A stretch of DNA of 64,000 nucleotides from Dermatemys mawii (taxonomy: Eukaryota > Chordata > Testudines > Dermatemydidae). Every line of letters starts with the position of its first letter. Position 1 is the stretch's first letter. The stretch spans positions 11,283,132 through 11,347,131 of the forward strand of contig ML677366.1 of the NCBI GenBank assembly GCA_007922305.1. Direction: 5' to 3'. The notes under the pieces were generated by a model. It saw nothing but the letters and a program-made list of their open reading frames with translations. It had not been told where the DNA came from and searched no databases. Shown here piece by piece: positions 56,900-64,000 of the stretch. Both the position numbers and the translations under genes were made by a program.

Positions 56900-57025
56900 T
56901 AGGGTGACCAGATGCCCTGATTTTATAGGGACAAAGTCCCAATTTTGGGGTCTTTTTCTTATATAGGCTCCTATTACCCTCCACCCCCTGTCCCAATTTT
57001 TCACATTTGCTATCTAGTCACCCTA
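56900..57025 (+). mobile_element. hAT MITE, TAGGGTGACC family, copy 5
   Basis: 126 bp, ends TAGGGTGACCAGAT and ATCTAGTCACCCTA, exact 8-bp duplication ACCAGGAG (56892-56899 and 57026-57033). It is the best-preserved copy in the window and a good reference for the others. Confidence 0.9.
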
Positions 57026-57033
57026 ACCAGGAG

Positions 57034-57687
57034 GCAATGGCCGCATCCAGGTTTCTGCTCCCTAGGCTAAATAAACCTGTTCTTTCAGAAGTCCTGAAAT
57101 GCCTATAACTCTTCAGACAATAATTGCGGGGGAGGGAAGGCTCTTTTGTTAACAGAGCAGTCATTTTGGGGCTTGAATTTAAAGGAGAAGCTCCAAACAC
57201 GCATGAGCTATGGAAGAATGCACCATGCTGCCCAACTGCAAACTTTCAGCCGAAAACATAATTAAACCATCAGTAATAGTAATAATATCTTACATTTCCC
57301 TGGCTGCTTTCATCCCAAAGGAGACCACGCTTCAGAAATTGCAGACTGCATCCCTTACTTGAACAACCTCATTGACTTTGATGGGACTACTCACATGACT
57401 ATAGGATTGGTCCTTCTGTGTTTATATAGAGAACAAATGTCATATTATTTATTCACCTATCTGGGTGGCATTTTGGGAAGTTTGCTTTCTCAGCCACGCC
57501 CCTTCCATGTAAAGCAAGGCTGGGGACTGCATCTGGAGAAGGCTGGCTAGTCCTTTCCTCTTTGGGATATATGAATATAAATGTAACAATAAGGTTTATT
57601 TAAGACCAAATATCAGACTTTTCAGAAACCCTTTTCCCCTTCACCTCCTCTGCTTCAGGCTACTTGAGACTGAATATTCACTATGTA
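57034..57687. other. unassigned sequence
   Basis: Nothing recognised. Confidence 0.45.
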
Positions 57688-58072
57688 TAAGAGCATAAGA
57701 ATGGCCATACTGGGTCAGATCAAAGGTCCATCCAGCCCAGTATGCTGTCTACCAACAGTGGCCAATGCCAGGTGCCCCAGAAGGAGTGAACCTAACAGGT
57801 AATGATCAAGTAATCTCTTTCCTGCCATCCATCACCCCTCTCTGACAAGCAGAGGCTAGGGACACCATTCCTTATCCATCCTGTCTAATAGCGATTAATG
57901 GACTTAACCTCCATGAATTTATCCAGTTCTCTTTTAAACCCTGTTATAGTTCTAGTCTTCACAACCTCCTCAGGCAAGGAGTTCCACAGATTGACTGTGA
58001 GCTGTGTGAAGAAGAACTTCCTTTTATTTGTTTTAAACCTGCTGCCCATTAATTTCATTTGGTAACCCTTAC
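57688..58072 (-). pseudogene. CR1 LINE 3' end, antisense
   Basis: Plus-strand words GCATAAGAATGGCCATACTG, CAGGTGCCCCAGAAGGAG, CCATGAATTTATCCAGTTC, GGAGTTCCACAGATTGAC and CTTCCTTTTATTTGTTTTAA are the antisense of the CR1 3' UTR and ORF2 C-terminus. It is less diverged than the 34.3-kb copy and resembles the 40.8-kb copy (shared AGAGAACTGGATAAATTCATGG wording in antisense). Confidence 0.87.
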
Positions 58073-58080
58073 TTATAAAG

Positions 58081-58220
58081 TAAGGGAGTGTTGTCTAGTG
58101 GTGAGAGCAAGGGGCTGGCCATCAGGAGTCCTTGGTTCTATTCTTGACTCTGCCACTAATTTACTGTATGATTTTAGTCCAATTATTTTACCTCTATGTG
58201 CCTCAATTTACTCTGCCAGC
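58081..58220 (+). repeat. tRNA-derived SINE, 5' part
   Basis: GTTGTCTAGTGGTGAGAGC (A-box region), GGTTCTATTC at about 58134-58143 (B-box region, compare GGTTCGAATCC), GACTCTGCCACTAATTTACT, then CCTCTATGTGCCTCAATTTA. It abuts the CR1 fragment. The body downstream of the TTTAC word is missing. Confidence 0.7.
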
Positions 58221-58321
58221 TTAACCATGCATATAAGCTTTGCTTTGCTTTTCTGTTCTAATCTAACGAACCTAAAACACGGTATTTTGAATCTAGATTA
58301 CTAAAACATGCTGTCTTGCTT

Positions 58322-58690
58322 TGGAAAGCTTGTTTTGTGCCACTGAAAACATCTGTTGGTTGCATTGCTCCCAAATGGGATAAGTCTCTGACAAGGATCT
58401 AAATTCATTTGCATCCACTCTGGAAGCCATGGTGAAAAATGGGTGCTGAAACCAGAGTGCCCAGTCTTAGAGTAGTGGAGCTCTGGACTCCACTTTGAAA
58501 AAAAAAAAGAATGAGGTTTGTTTTCAGAGAGACTATATGGAGTTCAGAGATAAGGTCGCCATTTAGATTCATGGCAGATGGCTTCTAAGTGCTGCCATAA
58601 TAAAAATAATAACTAATCATACCATTAAATGTTTTCAAGGTGCTTTGAAATCTGTGGCGAGCAGGTGCTATAGAAGTATGAGAGTTTGTT
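58322..58690 (+). repeat. unclassified dispersed repeat, copy 2, plus SINE end
   Basis: GGAAAGCTTGTTTTGTGCCA, GAAAACATCTGTTGGTTGCA, TTGCTCCCAAATGGGATAAG and AGTCTTAGAGTAGTGGAGC align in order with 54258-54450. From about 58600, AATAATAACTAATCA, GGTGCTTTGAAATCTGTGG and GGTGCTATAGAAGTATGAG look like the 3' end of a tRNA SINE. Confidence 0.5.
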
Positions 58691-59012
58691 ACTGCAAAAT
58701 GTGTTTTGAACTTAATTTGAATGTATGAAACCTCGTAAAATGAGAGGAAGTCAACATAACTGAATCCAACAAAGAGAATAAAAATAGACCGTGACTGATT
58801 GTTAAACAGATGCCACTGAAATATTTTTTAATAAATCTGATGCAAACATTTCTATTCTTACTAGGATTTCTTGGTAAACCCTTTTTTACAAAACATTTAA
58901 ATATTGGGGCTAAAAATAGCTGACAACATTGGCTTTTTAAACTGTTTATATTTTTCTGACATTTTCTCATCCTGCATAATTGTGCGCTCCCTGGAAACAT
59001 GACAGCCAGAAC
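58691..59012. other. unassigned sequence
   Basis: AT-rich; nothing recognised. Confidence 0.45.
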
Positions 59013-59117
59013 TCTTGGGGTCTATTTCTGGTCTCACACCAGTTTTACACTGGTGAAGCTGCACTAAATTGCATGAATTACTCCTGAATGGCACTAGTGC
59101 AAATGAAAGCTGAATCA
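59013..59117. repeat. foldback-type short repeat
   Basis: CTGGTCTCACACCAGTTTTA, CACTGGTGAAGCTGCACTAA, ATTACTCCTGAATGGCACTAG. The CACCAGTTTTACACTGGTG core is a near palindrome. The vocabulary is shared with 17.9 kb. Confidence 0.45.
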
Positions 59118-59242
59118 GTCCTTTGCTTTACGCGGAAGTTCAGTGAGCAAGAAAGCAAAATCCTGTCAACACATGGGCATTAATAATGCATTGTGAAGTG
59201 TATTTATGTGTCACTGTGGAGATGTGCGTGTTTGCTCAACAC

Positions 59243-59255
59243 TGCCCTCTACTGG
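59243..59255 (-). promoter_or_regulatory. CTCF-like motif
   Basis: TGCCCTCTACTGG fits the reverse complement of the CTCF core (TGCCMYCTRSTGG) at all 13 positions. It points leftward, toward the forward motif at 17.15 kb. Binding is not demonstrated. Confidence 0.45.
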
Positions 59256-61607
59256 AATATCTAATTTACTCCATCAATAGAATTCCTAATGAATTCCTCA
59301 CAGTGGAACCTGGGAGCATTACACAAAATAAAGGGTAATATATGTCCCAGAGTGGACCTAGCCCTCTTCATTTTAAGCCACCTTCTTAAATGGGATTCAG
59401 TTTAGCAGTTGCTTCACATGAGTGGTTTTTTTGGTCCACCATTATGTCCAGTTTACTGCAGAAAGTCCAGGTCAGCATTAGAAATGCATGTGTCTACTAG
59501 ATAAACTTATCTTATGCCTACGTGACTTACTTCTTTATTCAGCAGGGAAGCCCATGGCATTTAGATCTGAATGTTTAAACTCAATTTTAATTCCATTGCT
59601 GCTGCTTGATGTTTTATGTATATTGGCTTAGAGGGTGAAGTGGGCTCTTTGATGGGGTTTTGGTAATCACCAAAAGAGCATGAATTTATCCCAGTTCAAC
59701 AGACTAGGTAAGTTGTAGATAGAGATCATTGATATGTATTTTTAAACTTCAACAACAACATCCAATTATTCAAGGGAGTCTAGTCAGCTGCTCTCCTGTC
59801 TAAAACTGGGTTTGGAAAGCGAGAAGTCTTTGTTTAGCAGGCTATGCTGGTGTACAGGAGCCTTCCATATAAATTTACACATTTATCAAGCCTTTGTGGG
59901 ATAATAAGCTACGATCAAGCCAGCCTGGGGCAGCCTAGTGTAATTGTTATGATTTGTTTTGCAGATACAGTACAAATTCCATGGTAATCTTTCCTGAATT
60001 TTAATAAGGGAGAAGGGAAGACTTAATTAAAGAGTTCTTTGTGCTGTTTTCTAGCAACTGCCATCTGCAAGAGCTTCAACTCTGCCTCTTATCTCTATCA
60101 TGCAGTCCACAGCTTTGCCTTTGTAGACCGTGGCCAGGATGAAGGCTCCGGGGTAGAGAGAAATAACAGAACAATCTATTTTTAAGAAAGCATGCGCTAT
60201 CCACTCATGTTCATTGGCCTGGGCAGAGTCCTTTGATAAACAGTGTGAAAATTTACAGGCCATTTGCTGGCATTATTCCCCAGTAAATTAATGTTTACAT
60301 AGTACAGTGGCTTGCACCTATTTTTGTTCTTTTTGGGTAGATGTAGAGCTTTATGAGTTCTGCCTAGTGGGGACTTATCTAAATGGAACTAGAAGGGGTT
60401 TTATTTTTACCCAAAGAAGTAGGGAAATAGATCAGCCAACTTCTTTGGAGGAGCTGCTCAGGGCACAGTTGGTGAAAAATAGATGACCATCTTAACAGTA
60501 ACAAATTCATTTGTATGAAAATGATAAATATAGTTTGTTTGGAGAGTCGTCAGGTCGATATTGCCATCTGTCAAGGTTTTCTGTAATAGTTGTTATAGAG
60601 GCTTATAAGTAAGGCTGAGTACCTTGGGTCAGAAAGGATCTGAAGATCCAAGTAAGGTGATGGATTTGTTCACAAATCTGACCTGAAATTTGGCCCGGAT
60701 TTCAGAATAGGTCGTGTCTGGCAATTGTTTATAACTCTTCAGATTAACTCTCCTTGACTTGATACACTGAGAACAAACTTGATTCAATGAATTACAGGAG
60801 ATTCTTTTTGTGCCAAGTTCCCCTCGTTTCCAGTAAAAGTACGCAGAGTTGTTTGATAGGGTATTTTTGGAGCTCTCAGAGCATCGATATGCAAGTATAT
60901 CCTTCCTGCCTAGCCAAGTAGCACACTGCTAGATCCAAGAGCTAGTATAGTTCAACATACAGTATGAAAGATGCTTCGATCAAGCCTAGGCACAAATGCA
61001 AGGAAAGCAATACTAACAATACTAAGCCTTTACAGTTGACACAAAGCACCCTGACCAAATATAGAGATGTGGGCTGGGGTGTTCAGATCTAGACTAGGCC
61101 CTCTTTGTACAGTGAGCAATATGTGGGGCCATTGACTTCAGAGGTCTGCCTACAAGAAATTCATTGCAGAATCAGGATTTAATGCTGATCATGAACTTTC
61201 CCAAAGTTTAATGCCTCTCTTCTTTGGTTTCTGGTTTAATCTCATTAAGGAGTTCTGCCCCAGGTGTAAAGTTTGCAGAAGTTCAGATCTGGCATGTCAC
61301 CACATCAAGTATGTTTGGTTGACAATATATCACCTTGTAGTGGTGAAACTTTTGTGTTAATATCTGAATTTATGGTACATATATTTGAGACTTTCAGGAC
61401 ATTCAAATCAGTCTTCTGAGTACATATCAAAGAGAACCAATTGATATAAATAACTGTGGGGCAGGTTGCAAATGTGTTCCTATTTATAAATGGGGCACAG
61501 GACAGAAATTGGCGCAGGAACTTTGCGATATGTTCTGAAAGTCAAGAGATTCAGGCTATTTTGGGACCAAACAGGCATTATTTTGGGGAAGTTCCCTAGT
61601 CTGTGTT
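59256..61607. other. unassigned sequence (2.3 kb)
   Basis: No gene or mobile element recognised. Confidence 0.45.
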
Positions 61608-61690
61608 AGATTCCAAGGCCAGAAGATACCATTGTCATCATTTAGTCTGACCTCCTGTATATGAGCAAGTGCCAGAAAAATAACTCACTG
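61608..61690 (-). repeat. short CR1 3' fragment (another subfamily)
   Basis: GATTCCAAGGCCAGAAGATA, CCATTGTCATCATTTAGTC and TGACCTCCTGTATATGAGC. I recall this wording (AGGCCAGAAGGGACCATTGTGATCATC type) from the antisense 3' end of a second CR1 subfamily in turtles; I describe it only by its key words. Confidence 0.55.
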
Positions 61691-62101
61691 CCAGCAGCTC
61701 CCTCTCTTTTATATTGATAAAACTTCAGGACCTCAGTCATATAGGATTTTATAAGTCAAAACTAGCCCCTTAAACTCCATCCAAAACCTGCCATGAGTTT
61801 TGTGAAACAGTTTGAACTTATTCGCAAAATCTGAGCTACTTCACCAAACACACCAGGTTTTCTCCTTTTTTAAAAAAAAGAGTAGGTTTATTCAGAAAAT
61901 ATAAAATAAAAAAAATAGATCGACTTCTTGTCCTCTGGGCTAAAGAAAATGAAACCTAATAGAAATCTTCAATCTATACCTCCTTCCACTTGGAGATGTT
62001 CATTCCCAGATTTGAATCCCTTGCAAAGCATTTTTCTCGCTGATCCATTTGCCCCATATTGCTCTGTCTTTTATTTCCCTTTCTTTACACTTTCTCTCTG
62101 A
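61691..62101. other. unassigned AT-rich sequence
   Basis: A-rich runs at 61873-61880 and 61904-61916. Nothing coding. Confidence 0.45.
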
Positions 62102-62127
62102 GTGTGTATGTGTGTGTGTGTGTGTGT
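62102..62127 (+). repeat. (TG)n microsatellite
   Basis: About thirteen GT units with one interruption (TATG). Confidence 0.92.
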
Positions 62128-63877
62128 TGCCCAAGGCCACACGCTCCTTTTACCCATCTGCATGAGGGGGTGCCTATTCTACCCAGTGCTGCTCTAAAAT
62201 GCTGCAATCAAGTGATTATAGCTGGAAGCATCCCCAAGGAGAACCTCCCAGGATTACACTTGAGCCCTGACTGTTTTGCCCCCATGGTGTTTCGTCTCAG
62301 TAGTAGCCATGCTGCTAACTGGATAGCCGTTGACGTGATGAAAAAAGACGCCAGAGGGGGAACAAAGATAGACAGATAGATATAGATGAGATGTGAATGA
62401 AAATCTTTGAGGAATATCCTGCCCCTTTTGGGTATCTGCCAGTTAAGATCCATGTGTAGAAACACTTCTGGGTATACCACCTTCTATTGCAGCTTAGATA
62501 AAGTCACACAATACACACAGAAAGAAAATGTTATAGTTACTAAAACTGAATGATCTTTCTGCTCTGTGTCTCTCCACAGCTGTATCTCTCTCAGCTGTGA
62601 ACTGTGTTGAAAGTTGTTGTCCAAATGTTCCCCTGAGGATCTACTATCTACTTGGTACAGGACAATGCTAATCTAGGTTCCTGATAGCACAGCAGAGTTC
62701 AGAGGTGACCTTGGAGTGCCTCACATCTCAGACAATCAAAAGAAGCAGCTGCACAAAAATAAGGATGGAATAGGTACTGGTTCACAGGCGCAAAATCCCT
62801 CAACTCCAACCCCAGCTCGGGCATTATAATATGCTCTCGCCAAAAGAACGAGAAATGCTAAATCTGGCTTTGGAAGTTCTTGCAAGCTTCTGAAATCTAA
62901 GCTCATCTTCATTTCGGAAAGTATAGAACAATTTCTCATTAACTAAGTCTGCTATCAGAACAACTTGTACTTGTGATTTTTAAACTAGTGGAGGACGCAG
63001 CTTTTCCAGTTCTGTCTCATTTGAAAAAGAAGCTGCTACTAGTTATAAGGGAAGAAATGAATGGAAGAAATGACAGCAGATGTCTCATTTCCATATGCTA
63101 CCTTTGGATAACATTTTCTTTCCATGCAGACTTTACATGTGTGGGTGTGCCTTGCTGGATGGCCAATGTGTCTGCTGCTTTAGCTCACTGGATAGAAGCC
63201 AGATGGGTGAACCAATTCAGGAGAAATAAGAACTTCTTTAATTTCCTATCCCAAGAAAACTTGCCCCATTTCTAAATATGTTCAGTTAGCTTCTATTTTA
63301 TTATCCTGCACTGTTGTGAACCCCTTAATCTTTCAGGTCCTAGCTGGAAATGCCAAAATACTACAAAGAAATCATTTTCTTGTGAGGTTTCCAGCCACAC
63401 TTTGCAGAGCCAAAAAGAAGCATGGATAAGCTTCAGAGAAATAGCCAAACTTAAAATTTTTGAAGCTTGTCAATCATTCATTTTCAAGCCAAAAATTGTA
63501 CATTCTGTTCTCAGGGCAGCATCTACCAAATCACCAGAAAACATGGTAGAGCCTGTATTTAAATTAGATCAATAAAAAAGACAGCCCTGATTCTCCACTC
63601 AGTCCAGTTTAAGTCAAGAAGTCAATGGAGTTAAAGGCCAGACATGTTTGGTAAGAACTTGCTGTAAATCAATCCTGGAACTAAAGTCTCTCTCCAAAGA
63701 TGAAGGGACATCACATTTGTCCTTAGATGATGATGTCTTCCCAGAGAAATGGGAGAGGAATGAAGAACAATTGACTAATTTGGTTACCATTGTGTTACTC
63801 CGGTGGGGAGGGGTTTAATCTTTTGTTCTGGTTGGGTTACATTCAAAGGAAATGATGTCTATCCTCCTTCATTAGGA
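62128..63877. other. unassigned sequence (1.75 kb)
   Basis: No gene or repeat recognised. A short GATA-type tract (ATAGACAGATAGATATAGATG) near 62368-62388 is a small microsatellite. Confidence 0.45.
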
Positions 63878-64000
63878 AAGCTGTGATTTAGTCACAGAGG
63901 TCATGGAAGTCACGGATTCCAGCCAGCCCCAGCTGGGAGTTGCAGGGTTCCCTGTCACTAATGGTGGCAGGTGGACCTCCCCCAGCTCCTGGCCACTACA
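63878..64000. repeat. repeat running off the window end
   Basis: GTCACAGAGGTCATGGAAGT, CACGGATTCCAGCCAGCC and the GC-rich end resemble a turtle dispersed repeat built on GTCACGGA/TCCGTGAC words. The right end lies outside the window, so its class cannot be set. Confidence 0.4.

Noticed and set aside
61577..61607. ATTTTGGGGAAGTTCCC as the inverted partner of the CR1 fragment at 61608
   Set aside because: The wording resembles another part of the same CR1 subfamily in opposite orientation, but it is too short to call a rearranged copy.

Overview
The window is vertebrate nuclear DNA. I see no protein-coding gene, tRNA, rRNA, CRISPR array or operon in it. Every long open frame is either a shadow or lies inside a repeat. 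The repeats point to a sauropsid, most probably a turtle: 5'-truncated CR1 LINE 3' ends, an L2/CR1-type LINE tail, tRNA-derived SINEs that share that tail, a Penelope-like retroelement (PLE) with a GIY-YIG endonuclease domain, retrovirus-like LTRs, and many short hAT-type and TTA-target-site DNA transposons. The species assignment is inference from recalled family consensus sequences; no database was searched.

Layout. 0-8 kb is mostly unassigned sequence with a candidate regulatory cluster (1.9-2.25 kb), a hairpin (2.3 kb), a foldback repeat (3.4 kb) and a SINE (5 kb). 8.15-8.99 kb is a decayed LINE 3' end carrying two later insertions, one with a perfect 8-bp target-site duplication (TSD). 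9-20 kb holds SINE, CR1, foldback and LTR pieces. 20.2-26.7 kb is a dense block: GC-rich hAT, LTR, TTA-flanked MITE, a head-to-head PLE terminal pair carrying hammerhead-ribozyme-like motifs, a candidate enhancer at 23.9 kb, and a 769-bp hAT with a perfect TSD. 27-39 kb is sparser. 39.8-41.1 kb is a CR1/PLE/CR1 stack containing the GIY-YIG remnant. 41.8-46 kb and 49.8-58.7 kb are again dense in MITEs, hAT elements, LTR and SINEs. The last 5 kb is nearly featureless.

The most interesting signal is in the PLE ends. Three copies (two at 23.3 kb as an inverted pair, one at 43.7 kb) keep the ordered blocks of a hammerhead ribozyme: CUGANGA-like, helix II, GAAA, a tiny helix III, then U-H. Helix II changes in a base-pair-preserving way between copies. 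A second PLE-like family at 54.1 kb shows a decayed version of the same layout. PLE hammerheads are known as a class; the copy-level architecture, the conserved extra A and the head-to-head arrangement deserve checking. The remaining interest is in nested insertions that date one another, a five-copy hAT MITE family, self-complementary foldback repeats, and candidate regulatory sites including a convergent CTCF-like pair about 42 kb apart.
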